A stretch of DNA of 34,610 bases from a virus. Positions 7,227-14,073 of this stretch are shown here, piece by piece (position 1 is the stretch's first letter; every line of letters starts with the position of its first letter). The notes under the pieces are model-generated. The model had not been told where the DNA came from. It ran no database searches and saw only the letters and a list, made by a program, of their open reading frames with translations. The stretch covers positions 1 through 34,610 of the IMG/VR virus record IMGVR_UViG_3300026120_000125; one strand, written 5' to 3'. Made by a program: the position numbers and the translations under genes.

Positions 7227-7507
7227 GACAAATCCTCCAAGATGAGATACTTTGCTCCGCGATCGCGGGCGTATGCGGCTCCAAGAGCGGGAAAGAAGCC
7301 TTCCCGAGGTGCGGCCCAATAAGCAATGTTATGCTCTGCACACCATGCCTGGAAGAGCTTGACGCCTTCCTCACTGTATGCATCAACATCACCCCAAATT
7401 TCTTTGGCAGTGTCGCCATAGAAAATCTCGTACCCATTCAGGGTTTCGATGGTGAAATCACGGTCCCAAGTGGAGGCCGTACCAGAGATGAGGGTTTCAA
7501 CGTTCAT
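7223..7507 (-). CDS. Small hypothetical early protein
   Basis: A 94-residue acidic protein (MNVETLISGTASTWDRDF...). The arrangement WCAEHNIAYWAAPREGFFPALGAAYARDRG resembles proteins that bind a small ligand, but I cannot assign it. AAAGGA lies eight bases before the ATG at 7507. First gene after the promoter at 7539-7567. Confidence 0.6.
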   Translation of the reverse strand: MNVETLISGTASTWDRDFTIETLNGYEIFYGDTAKEIWGDVDAYSEEGVKLFQAWCAEHNIAYWAAPREGFFPALGAAYARDRGAKYLILEDLS

Positions 7508-7538
7508 TGTGTTGTTCCTTTCCATTGCTTGTAAGTAT

Positions 7539-7567
7539 AGTATAATACATTCAAGAGGAAAAGTACA
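7539..7567 (-). promoter_or_regulatory. Early promoter with TGTACT -35 variant
   Basis: TGTACT (7567 to 7562), 17 bases, TATACT (7544 to 7539). The start would be near 7532. It shares with the promoter at 12312-12340 a conserved A/T-rich block just upstream of the -35 box. Confidence 0.78.
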
Positions 7568-7571
7568 CAAC

Positions 7572-7596
7572 TTTTCACTTTAGAGCAAAAATTACA
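7572..7596 (-). repeat. Conserved A/T-rich upstream element, copy 1
   Basis: On the minus strand this reads TGTAATTTTTGCTCTAAAG then TGAAAA and ends five bases before the -35 box. A near-identical block is at 12347-12372 before another early promoter. Position and composition fit an UP element for the RNA polymerase alpha subunit. Confidence 0.55.
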
Positions 7597-7601
7597 ATGT
7601 G

Positions 7602-7850
7602 TTACCACCAAACCGTTTCATCTATGATTAAGTTGCGAACTTCATCACGAACCTCAATGAAACCATACATGAATGTCGAAATGATTACCACAACAACAAA
7701 CCAAATCCATGTAAAGGGGTGCACCCTACGGAGTTTCTGTTGAGCATCACCATTTTCAGTTTCATGCCAGGCGACCATACCAAGATAATTCATGATACGC
7801 AAGCCCAACATTCTGTCTAGCTTTCTCTGCTTGTGTTCTTCAAAAGTCAT
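7602..7850 (-). CDS. Small single-pass membrane protein downstream of rtcB
   Basis: An 82-residue protein with a basic N-terminal half, one hydrophobic helix (about 46-64, FTWIWFVVVVIISTFMYGF) and a short acidic tail. By the positive-inside rule the N-terminus is cytoplasmic. AAGGA lies eight bases before the ATG, inside the end of rtcB, and only one base separates the two genes. Function unknown. Confidence 0.65.
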   Translation of the reverse strand: MTFEEHKQRKLDRMLGLRIMNYLGMVAWHETENGDAQQKLRRVHPFTWIWFVVVVIISTFMYGFIEVRDEVRNLIIDETVWW

Positions 7851-7851
7851 A

Positions 7852-9264
7852 TTATCGTTCCTTCTTTTTCAACCATGGCTTGTCAAGCTCTCCAGCCATC
7901 ATCGACCCAAGAGGCATGATGCGATCAACAATCTTCGCAAGACCATAATCTACGATCTGGCGCTGAACTTCCTCAGCGTCCTTGTATGCGCCCGGAAGTT
8001 CCGATGCATCAGGCTTTCCAGAGTAGAATCGTGCATCAACATGACCAGTCTGTTCTACCATGATCTGTTCAGCGGTTTTACCCGCGTTGAGTTTCATGAA
8101 CTGAGTACGAGACATGTTTCGACCAGCACCATGTGGAGCAAATCCCAGAGAGTTCTTAGGATCGTTCTTCACAATGAGGATTGGTTCACCCATGTTGAGT
8201 GGGATGATGGTACGACCATATATATCTGCATCATGAGCATGCGATCCCCATACCGGAGTTGAACCCTTGGCATGGTAGAAAACATCATCACGCTGGAATA
8301 CAAAGTTATGCTCGTTCCAGAAACGATCGTAGATGTCACGTTCGAATAGACCAAGTTCGGCCATCACTGCATTGTGGATAACGCGATGGTTGTACTCGGT
8401 CCAAGCACGAATGATCTGCAACGCTTCCCAATACAATCGTCCCTCATCAGTGTCAAATGGGATCCATGCATTCTGCTTCAGGGTATCAGGTGAAAGTTCC
8501 TTCCGAAATTGCTCAGCAACTCGCATACCTTCCTTGTAGAGCAAGGCACCAGGATTACGAGACCCATGATGAGTCACCAAGACCATCCGACCTGAAGTCT
8601 CAGACCGACCAATAAAGAAGAAATGGTTACCATCACCCTGAGTTCCAAGGTGATCAGACATTGCTTTGAACATCTTCGCACTTGAGAGGAAACGGTTCTC
8701 GGATGCCCGCTTGGTGATGTCGTGTCCACGTAAAAGCCGCCCCATTGGCGTGTCTTTACGGCCACCATATCCGAAGTGAGATGCTTTCTGAACAGCATCA
8801 AGAACCTTACCCACCTCACGATCATCGTTGAGTTCGGTAAGATACATCGAGCAACAGATATCCGAAGAGTGCATACCTGGATGGATCGCATTCTTTGCAC
8901 CAACAACCCCACCCACTGGAATGGTACCAAGTGGACCAGCTGGACATGCATCTGGCATGATTGCTGCATCAACAACGGTCGGAGTCTTTACGACTTCCGC
9001 CATAGTATCATGAACAGCTTGATTGTTGTTACGCTCAAATTCGTTGCGGCCCTCATCGAGGTACACGTCGAAACTGTTGTTCACCTTCAGAGGAATCGTC
9101 GGCTTCACGAAAGTCGCTTCGGCATAGATTTCGTCGAGTGCTTCGACGAGCTTAGCATGTGGTACTTCATTTTCAACGAGAGAGTTGCCAACGGCAAGCA
9201 TCTCAGAGAAATGCTTGCCTGGTTCGTAACCCATATCGATCAGATCATTACCTGAGAGTTTCAT
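7852..9264 (-). CDS. rtcB: RtcB-type RNA ligase
   Basis: A 470-residue RtcB family ligase, which joins 2',3'-cyclic-phosphate or 3'-phosphate RNA ends to 5'-hydroxyl ends using GTP and Mn2+. Visible motifs: SSDICCSM (133-140, metal Asp and Cys), LGTQGDGNHFFF (206-217, metal His214), THHGSRNPGA (231-240), HAKGSTP (331-337) and HGAGR (378-382), whose His is the guanylylated residue in the family. AAAGG lies seven bases before the ATG. It is first after its own early promoter. In a phage the obvious job is repair of tRNAs cut by host anticodon nucleases, a role filled in T4 by Pnkp and Rnl1. Confidence 0.95.
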   Translation of the reverse strand: MKLSGNDLIDMGYEPGKHFSEMLAVGNSLVENEVPHAKLVEALDEIYAEATFVKPTIPLKVNNSFDVYLDEGRNEFERNNNQAVHDTMAEVVKTPTVVDAAIMPDACPAGPLGTIPVGGVVGAKNAIHPGMHSSDICCSMYLTELNDDREVGKVLDAVQKASHFGYGGRKDTPMGRLLRGHDITKRASENRFLSSAKMFKAMSDHLGTQGDGNHFFFIGRSETSGRMVLVTHHGSRNPGALLYKEGMRVAEQFRKELSPDTLKQNAWIPFDTDEGRLYWEALQIIRAWTEYNHRVIHNAVMAELGLFERDIYDRFWNEHNFVFQRDDVFYHAKGSTPVWGSHAHDADIYGRTIIPLNMGEPILIVKNDPKNSLGFAPHGAGRNMSRTQFMKLNAGKTAEQIMVEQTGHVDARFYSGKPDASELPGAYKDAEEVQRQIVDYGLAKIVDRIMPLGSMMAGELDKPWLKKKER

Positions 9265-9286
9265 GATATAACCTTTCTTTGAATTG

Positions 9287-9315
9287 ATTCTATATCATTA
9301 GAAAGGGTTTGTAAA
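9287..9315 (-). promoter_or_regulatory. Early promoter for rtcB
   Basis: TTTACA (9315 to 9310), 17 bases, TAGAAT (9292 to 9287). The start would be near 9280, 16 bases before the rtcB ATG. It lies just after the stop of the zinc-ribbon protein. Confidence 0.75.
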
Positions 9316-9323
9316 CAAGAAAA

Positions 9324-9476
9324 TTACACTTCTTCAATTTCCTCGGCTTCGATTCCATCGTTACCACAATTGAAGCAGCATCCTACTTCAACCTCATCGG
9401 CATAATCACCACCTTCGGTGATTTCTATGATGGCTTCGACTCCGCAGTCTGAGCAGTAAAATCGGTATTTAGTCAT
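9324..9476 (-). CDS. Small zinc-ribbon protein downstream of ribonucleotide reductase
   Basis: A 50-residue protein (MTKYRFYCSDCGVEA...). CSDC (8-11) and CCFNC (33-37) form a four-Cys zinc ribbon, followed by a strongly acidic tail (EAEEIEEV). The start overlaps the reductase stop as TAATG, so translation is probably coupled. It could be a partner of the reductase or a glutaredoxin-like helper, but it lacks a redox CPxC; a structural zinc role is more likely. Confidence 0.65.
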   Translation of the reverse strand: MTKYRFYCSDCGVEAIIEITEGGDYADEVEVGCCFNCGNDGIEAEEIEEV

Positions 9477-11692
9477 TAGAAGTCTATCTCACACCCGTTG
9501 CCAACACAGCTCGCTGCGCCGATTGTATCGACTTCGGTAAACTTCTTAGAATGAAGTTCATCGATCCAGTCGATTGGTTGATACTCTTTCTGGATCTTCT
9601 TCCACTTATGAAGAAGGTATACGTCTTTCAGACATTCTTCTCCTTTGGCAAGATCTCCGTCAAGGTAGTTATCGGTGAACTTTTCAAAGCGTCGAATCCA
9701 GTCTCTCTTGACCGCATTTTCACGTGAGTCATGGCTTAGATCTTCACCATTGGATTTCGCCGTTTCGATCGCTGACCACAAATCGCGAAAAGCATCGAGA
9801 CCATCTACGATAAGACCAGATGCAAAGATACCGGCGGTACCATATTTCTTAACGATTTGATTGGCATCAATAACTGCTGTGAATGGCGCCTGGTTGAATG
9901 CCTTATCACCAGTCGCAGCCAGGAAAGAAATGCCGGCAAAGTAATGGCGATTCTCAAACACGTAATCCTCAACCTTATCCCAATCATCAACCTCAACAGT
10001 GTTGGATACGTTGTGGCGAAGTGTTGGATCAACACATAGATTTACATCAGTACCGCCTTCGACCCATGCACTCTGGGCTAGCTTAACCTTTTCAAGGAAT
10101 TTTATGCCACGAGCATTTTCCTTGAAGTAAGATCCTTCTTGAGGAACAATTGGAAATGATACCGTGAAGTCCGAATTTGTTGAAGACCAAATTGAATCTT
10201 CAACCATCGCTGGGTTAGTACGGCCGATTAGCTGGGCTACTTCGGTTTCCTTATTGAGCTGTACATTTCGTAGATACATTGCTGAGTGTTCAGCATGGAT
10301 ACCGGAAGCAGTTTCGAGGAGGACCGATGCGTTTCCAGAAGGCTTAACACATGTAGACCGTGCAGCAGGATTGATACCTAAAGCTTGTGCAACTTCTTTG
10401 TTGACTTCAAGGACAATTTCTGCCCCTTTCTTCAAGACTTCTTCATCAAACAAAACGTCGGGTGAATTCATCCATCCTGTGATCGAGACACCAATGAGGG
10501 CTTCTCGTTCAAAGATCTTGCGAGACGTTTCTGGTAGAAATTTGAAATCAGTATATCCAGCCTGAAGAGTGCCAAGAATAGAAGCAGCACGGCAAGCCTC
10601 ATAAAATTCCTCAGGGGTGTGGCACGCACCTCCATTAATTTCGGTGAGATTGCATCCTTGCCAGCCCGATTTACCGTCGATTTGTGGGTACATTCCGATT
10701 TCGACACATGGGTTGACACAGTGTTCGGTTGATTCTGCGAAGACAAAGCCTGGTTCTCCATATTCCTTTACCGACTTCATGATTTCGGCAAACTGTTCAC
10801 GTGTAATCTCATCGCGAACAATGAGAGCTGAATTGTTTGACCGTGCTCGCTGTCGGTTATCAACAAGCCAGTTGCCGGTTTTTGCTGTCAGCATCTCAAG
10901 GTCGTCAGGAGAGAAGAGACAGATTGTTGCTGAACGGCGTACTCCACCAGAAAGGACAGCATCGGCAATGTGCATCACGATGTCGTAAACGTGGATTGGT
11001 CTGAGAGTATTTATTCCCTCCATGATGACGAGTTTCTGAAGGAGAAACTCGATACGATTAAGAGCAAGGTTAAGACCGTCTGGGCCTGGTGCCTTAAATC
11101 CACCGGAAATCATCGAACCCTTTGGTCGAATCTGAGAAAGGTCAAAATACACACGACGACCTTCATATTCTGGGTGCTTACCACCACCCACGAAATACGA
11201 CGACATCAAAATGTCAACGGCATTTGCCCAACCCTCGATAGAGTCTTCGACAACATAAGTCTTTGGTTGCTTTTTGCGCTCAGCAATCTTTGGAATTTTT
11301 GCGACATGGTGTTTCTGAACAGAGAAACCAGCGCCTGCACCACAAAGAAGAATGTAGAAAATTTCTCCAAAAAATTCTGCACGATCAGCATAAGAGCTGG
11401 TGCAGTTGTACATCTTCATTTGGTGCTTGAGGATCTGTTCACCCCCAAATTGAAGGGAGCGCTGAGCACCCAAGACCTTCTTGTTGGCATAGGCGACTCG
11501 TGCTTCTTCAAGATATGGCGCGATCTTGTTTTGCTTTTCAGCGTAGAAGTTCTTGTGCATGTCGATTACTCGATCGACAGCTTCTTCCCAGGTTTCGTAT
11601 CTCTGTTCAGCATCATTAAAGCGTGAGTAGGATTCGTAGAATTTGGCTTCGGACATAAGTCGACGTGTGTCGACAGCTGATGCTGGGGACAT
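9476..11692 (-). CDS. nrdJ: Class II (adenosylcobalamin-dependent) ribonucleotide reductase
   Basis: A 738-residue monomeric-type class II reductase, about the size of the Lactobacillus enzyme. C97 (MYNC) and C347 (WQGCNLTE) are the reducing pair; C329 in NPCVE (327-331) is the thiyl-radical cysteine with N327 and E331. C729 and C734 near the C-terminus (CVGNGCEIDF) are the shuttle thiols. GAGAGFSV (118-125) and the DAVLSGGVRRSA block (244-255) are typical. It makes deoxynucleotides from ribonucleotides without oxygen or an NrdB subunit but needs host cobalamin, common in marine and soil alphaproteobacteria. GAAGG lies eight bases upstream of the ATG. It feeds the ThyX, dCMP deaminase and hydroxymethylase steps. 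Confidence 0.95.
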   Translation of the reverse strand: MSPASAVDTRRLMSEAKFYESYSRFNDAEQRYETWEEAVDRVIDMHKNFYAEKQNKIAPYLEEARVAYANKKVLGAQRSLQFGGEQILKHQMKMYNCTSSYADRAEFFGEIFYILLCGAGAGFSVQKHHVAKIPKIAERKKQPKTYVVEDSIEGWANAVDILMSSYFVGGGKHPEYEGRRVYFDLSQIRPKGSMISGGFKAPGPDGLNLALNRIEFLLQKLVIMEGINTLRPIHVYDIVMHIADAVLSGGVRRSATICLFSPDDLEMLTAKTGNWLVDNRQRARSNNSALIVRDEITREQFAEIMKSVKEYGEPGFVFAESTEHCVNPCVEIGMYPQIDGKSGWQGCNLTEINGGACHTPEEFYEACRAASILGTLQAGYTDFKFLPETSRKIFEREALIGVSITGWMNSPDVLFDEEVLKKGAEIVLEVNKEVAQALGINPAARSTCVKPSGNASVLLETASGIHAEHSAMYLRNVQLNKETEVAQLIGRTNPAMVEDSIWSSTNSDFTVSFPIVPQEGSYFKENARGIKFLEKVKLAQSAWVEGGTDVNLCVDPTLRHNVSNTVEVDDWDKVEDYVFENRHYFAGISFLAATGDKAFNQAPFTAVIDANQIVKKYGTAGIFASGLIVDGLDAFRDLWSAIETAKSNGEDLSHDSRENAVKRDWIRRFEKFTDNYLDGDLAKGEECLKDVYLLHKWKKIQKEYQPIDWIDELHSKKFTEVDTIGAASCVGNGCEIDF

Positions 11693-11775
11693 GGATTGTA
11701 CCTTCTATATGTAGTTGATTTTTTAAATGTGATACTATATATGCAATTGTATGTCCCCACTGCGTAACATACGAA

Positions 11776-11803
11776 ATAAAAAAGAGACCCGGAGGCCTCT
11801 TTT
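11776..11803 (-). terminator. Rho-independent terminator after the 95-aa exported protein
   Basis: On the minus strand a 10-bp stem (AAAAGAGGCC paired with GGTCTCTTTT, one G-U) closes a TCCG tetraloop and runs into T6. It ends transcription of the 55-aa/95-aa operon 23 bases after the stop. The remaining intergenic sequence up to the reductase (11693-11775) holds an A/T-rich stretch with TATATAGTAT but no convincing promoter. Confidence 0.88.
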
Positions 11804-11825
11804 GTTGTCATCATGTTGATTGAAA

Positions 11826-12113
11826 TTACTGGGTCAGACGAACACACTCGATGGAATAGTCATCAAAGTGGACGATCGCATTGACTCCCCAAGCCGAAGC
11901 GTTTTGACCGAAGGGATTGTGAAGGTCAAAACCAACTTCGATGTCATCACGGATTGCATCTCGCTGGGAGAGACATCCACTGGCGGTACCAAAGGGACCG
12001 ACTTGAGTCGTGACGGTTTCCTGAATTGCGATCTCAACCGCATAAAAGCTTTGTGCGTGTGCGGCCATACCCGTGAGGGCGATCGTTGCGGCGAGGGTAA
12101 GAGTCTTGAGCAT
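11826..12113 (-). CDS. Small exported protein with Sec signal
   Basis: A 95-residue protein with a clear signal peptide (MLKTLTLAATIALTGMA then AHA before mature QSFYAVE). The mature 75 residues hold two cysteines (SGCLSQ and IECVRL), suggesting one disulfide in the periplasm. AGGAGG, located in the end of the upstream 55-aa gene, precedes the ATG, and only one base separates the genes. A strong terminator follows. No family recognised; the signal resembles those of the other two exported proteins. Confidence 0.72.
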   Translation of the reverse strand: MLKTLTLAATIALTGMAAHAQSFYAVEIAIQETVTTQVGPFGTASGCLSQRDAIRDDIEVGFDLHNPFGQNASAWGVNAIVHFDDYSIECVRLTQ

Positions 12114-12114
12114 T

Positions 12115-12282
12115 TTACATCCTCCTAGGATAGCCTTTGTAAATAACTGAGTTCATCTTGTAATACACTTCAGCAAGTGTAGTGTCAACTATGCGATTGT
12201 CTCGATCGAAGGCTTTCTGTCCTATTTCTTTTCTAAGACGAAGCAAATCTTCAACAACATGTTCGTTATATTTGAGTTCCAT
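12115..12282 (-). CDS. Small helical protein, first gene of the exported-protein operon
   Basis: A 55-residue basic protein (MELKYNEHVVEDLLRL...YKGYPRRM). It is predominantly helical in composition. GAGG lies seven bases before the ATG, and the gene sits 23 bases downstream of the predicted start of the promoter at 12312-12340. Its last codons encode the ribosome site of the next gene. Function unknown. Confidence 0.6.
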   Translation of the reverse strand: MELKYNEHVVEDLLRLRKEIGQKAFDRDNRIVDTTLAEVYYKMNSVIYKGYPRRM

Positions 12283-12311
12283 TAGTCCACCTCGTATGCA
12301 TCTATACTAGT

Positions 12312-12340
12312 AATATACTACAACTGGAAAGGAATGTAAA
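12312..12340 (-). promoter_or_regulatory. Early promoter for the 55-aa/95-aa operon
   Basis: TTTACA (12340 to 12335), 17 bases, TATATT (12317 to 12312). Start near 12305. The upstream block at 12347-12372 repeats that of the promoter at 7539-7567. Confidence 0.8.
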
Positions 12341-12346
12341 CGACTT

Positions 12347-12372
12347 TTTTCACTTTAAAGCAAAAAATTACA
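12347..12372 (-). repeat. Conserved A/T-rich upstream element, copy 2
   Basis: On the minus strand it reads TGTAATTTTTTGCTTTAAAG then TGAAAA, differing from the copy at 7572-7596 by one inserted T and one C/T change. It overlaps the end of the gapR-like gene and lies just upstream of a -35 box. Confidence 0.55.
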
Positions 12373-12613
12373 GCCCCAGAGCTGATTTGTACATGTCAAG
12401 GACAGCTTCTTCCTCAGCAACATCATCAGGATCTCGACGCCTCATCTCGATAACCTTCTTCATCACCTTGGTGTCATATCCACGACTCTTGGCTTCACCC
12501 ATAACTTCCTTTTGCTGTTCATTGATATCACGCTTTTCAGCATCAAGTCGTTCCCAGCGTTCGACGAACTGACGAAGTTCGTCAGCCGTTACCATATAAG
12601 CGTCATCACTCAT
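12368..12613 (-). CDS. gapR: GapR homologue (DUF2312, overtwisted-DNA-binding chromatin protein)
   Basis: An 81-residue protein matching the DUF2312/GapR family almost end to end. The helix ADELRQFVERWERLDAEKR is followed by VMGEAKSRGYDTK, then VIEMRRRDPDD and the C-terminal EEAVLDMYKSAL. In Caulobacter, GapR forms a clamp around overtwisted DNA ahead of forks and stimulates topoisomerases. The family is essentially alphaproteobacterial, which points to the host. A phage copy could support its own fork movement or displace the host protein. GGAG lies eight bases before the ATG. The upstream VWA gene ends in a terminator-like hairpin, so the promoter for this gene is unclear. Confidence 0.9.
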   Translation of the reverse strand: MSDDAYMVTADELRQFVERWERLDAEKRDINEQQKEVMGEAKSRGYDTKVMKKVIEMRRRDPDDVAEEEAVLDMYKSALGL

Positions 12614-12630
12614 GATCTATCTCCATATTG

Positions 12631-12659
12631 AAAAGATGCGGAGCTAACCGTGGCTCCGC
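12631..12659 (-). terminator. Probable terminator after the VWA gene
   Basis: On the minus strand GCGGAGC pairs with GCTCCGC around an 8-base loop, followed by ATCTTTTC. Seven G/C-rich pairs and a short T tract make it a moderate rho-independent terminator between the VWA and gapR-like genes. Confidence 0.65.
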
Positions 12660-12684
12660 GCGGGTTTATTACGTAACCACCCGA

Positions 12685-13452
12685 TCAGTTTGCTTCTTCA
12701 CGTTCTGTGTCGGTGAACGTTGTTGCAACATAAGCATCCATTGTTGCCATACCCGTCGCTTTAGCAGCAGACATGTCAGAAGTCATACGAGACGCAACTC
12801 GCATGGTATCACCCATTTTGGAGGTGTTGTACTGAAGCGTGTTATGGTGTCCAAATCCAAGAGCGCCACCAGCATCAAATGCATCGATGTTTGCACCAAG
12901 GAACATGAACGACCAATTTTTACCTTCAGCCTTTTCAACCATAGCCTTGATATCTGCGCTACCATAAAACTGAGAAGAATTTTCCTGGCCGTCAGTCAAG
13001 ATCACGATGGTCACCGAGTCTCGATTGGCCTTCTTTACCAACTTGAGGCGGCGATTGACTTCATTCATCGCATTGCCGATACCATCATAGAGATTGGTCG
13101 AGCCCCATGGATTATACGTAGTATTGTTAAGTGGTTCAACAATTGCGGCATCAACATGATCAAATACGCAGTGTGTTGCGCTGCCATCAAACTTGAAAAG
13201 GGAGACATAGGTCTTTACCTTCGAGTCTTTTTGACCCTGAAGGAATTCGTTGAAACCCTTAATGGTTGAATCACGACAACTCTGCATTGATGCGGAATCA
13301 TCAAGAACAAAGATCACGTGTGCGGTGTCTTTACCAGCCTTCTTAGGCTTGAACTCAGGAATGTCAACCCTGCGAGGAGGAATGTGCGCCCACGCTGGCG
13401 AAGGCGGCATAGTATTTGGAAATATGATGGGATTGGTTCGACTAATTGTCAT
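12685..13452 (-). CDS. von Willebrand factor A (VWA) domain protein
   Basis: A 255-residue protein with a complete MIDAS metal site: D51xS53xS55 (LDDSASM), the Thr in WGSTNLYDG and the Asp in LTDGQEN. Residues 1-40 are a Pro-rich extension; 41-240 form the VWA fold. VWA domains mediate metal-dependent protein-protein contacts, for example with AAA+ ATPases such as MoxR, but no such partner is adjacent. AAAGG lies seven bases before the ATG at 13452; the in-frame ATG at 13467 has no good site. A perfect TATAAATA octamer upstream suggests late expression, hence a role in assembly, lysis or virion-associated function. Confidence 0.85.
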   Translation of the reverse strand: MTISRTNPIIFPNTMPPSPAWAHIPPRRVDIPEFKPKKAGKDTAHVIFVLDDSASMQSCRDSTIKGFNEFLQGQKDSKVKTYVSLFKFDGSATHCVFDHVDAAIVEPLNNTTYNPWGSTNLYDGIGNAMNEVNRRLKLVKKANRDSVTIVILTDGQENSSQFYGSADIKAMVEKAEGKNWSFMFLGANIDAFDAGGALGFGHHNTLQYNTSKMGDTMRVASRMTSDMSAAKATGMATMDAYVATTFTDTEREEAN

Positions 13453-13494
13453 AGAGAGACCTTTCATGCTATGGTCAGAGTGGAGGTTCTGTAG

Positions 13495-13722
13495 TTATTT
13501 ATATCTGGTGTCACTTTTTTGCAAAACATCTCTGACTTTTTTCGTAAAAAATTCGCGTTCTGCAGCATGGTCTTTCTCTGTGTGATCGTCACCAAGCACA
13601 GCGACAGAGTCAAATTCTAAATCAACCCACTTATCATCAATCAACACAAAATGCTGCAAAGTGTTATCATCATGCCAAGTCATCGACACTTGATATTCTT
13701 TGCCATCAATTTGAATGTTCAT
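13495..13722 (-). CDS. Small hypothetical protein downstream of the tmRNA gene
   Basis: A 75-residue acidic protein (MNIQIDGKEYQVSMTWHDDN...). The first half looks like beta-strands and the C-terminal part like a charged helix. Its end covers the late-type promoter of the VWA gene. The ribosome site is weak. It may be cotranscribed with the tmRNA. No family recognised. Confidence 0.55.
   Translation of the reverse strand: MNIQIDGKEYQVSMTWHDDNTLQHFVLIDDKWVDLEFDSVAVLGDDHTEKDHAAEREFFTKKVRDVLQKSDTRYK
13496..13503 (-). promoter_or_regulatory. T4-late-type promoter before the VWA gene
   Basis: The octamer TATAAATA (13503 to 13496) is the exact T4 late promoter sequence recognised by gp55 sigma. 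It lies 43 bases before the VWA start codon, with no early-type -35 box at the right distance. Confidence 0.6.
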
Positions 13723-13739
13723 GATATCATCTATTGTTG

Positions 13740-14069
13740 GGAAATGACGGGATTCTGTTTCGAGGCTCCCGTCGGGCCCAAGAAGATCAAGCCGCGAGGG
13801 CGAGAGCTTCAGGAGCTGCGTTAGTGTTTGCAGTTATTAAGTTCGACCGAATAACGTAGGTCAACACGATAATCTACTCTCATCTCCCACACGCTGTCGA
13901 ATCCTATATCGGCCCCATCAAGAACACACCAGGAGATTACGAGGTAGCAATCCTCTCCTAAATTCACCCAGCTACGAGTTTCATGGTCATCGTGCTGATG
14001 TGTTCGTGGTGGAGCCGCTCGGTACTGCCCCGAGGTCCAACGAATGTTTGAATCGTATCAACGATTACA
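13740..14069 (-). ncRNA. ssrA: Circularly permuted (two-piece) tmRNA precursor
   Basis: tmRNA rescues stalled ribosomes and tags the nascent protein. Order on the minus strand: acceptor piece (about 14069-14007), joining segment (14006-13917), coding piece (from 13916). The coding piece opens GGGGCCGATATAGGATTCGAC, nearly the E. coli tmRNA 5' end. The first seven bases (13916-13910) pair with CGGCTCC (14017-14011), followed by ACCA. P2 forms between 13896-13888 and 14046-14038 (8 of 9 pairs, some G-U), then GGAC leads into the T stem (14034-14030 with 14022-14018). The tag ORF at 13831-13787 reads ANTNAAPEALALAA then stop; LAA is a ClpXP-type end. GAACACA (14005-13999) pairs with 13928-13922, closing the joining loop. 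The T-loop, GGCAGTA, is not canonical. The 3' end is uncertain; a hairpin (13773-13767 with 13752-13746) may mark it. Confidence 0.93.
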
Positions 14070-14073
14070 AGAC

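Noticed and set aside
12347-12372. TGCTTTA resembling a T4 MotA box
   Set aside because: It lies about 55-60 bases upstream of the predicted start rather than at -30, and the whole block repeats as an upstream element.
13746-13773. Hairpin after the tmRNA tag read as a terminator
   Set aside because: The 7-bp stem has a 14-base loop and is followed by ATTTCCC, not a T run. It fits better as the last helix or 3' boundary of the coding piece.
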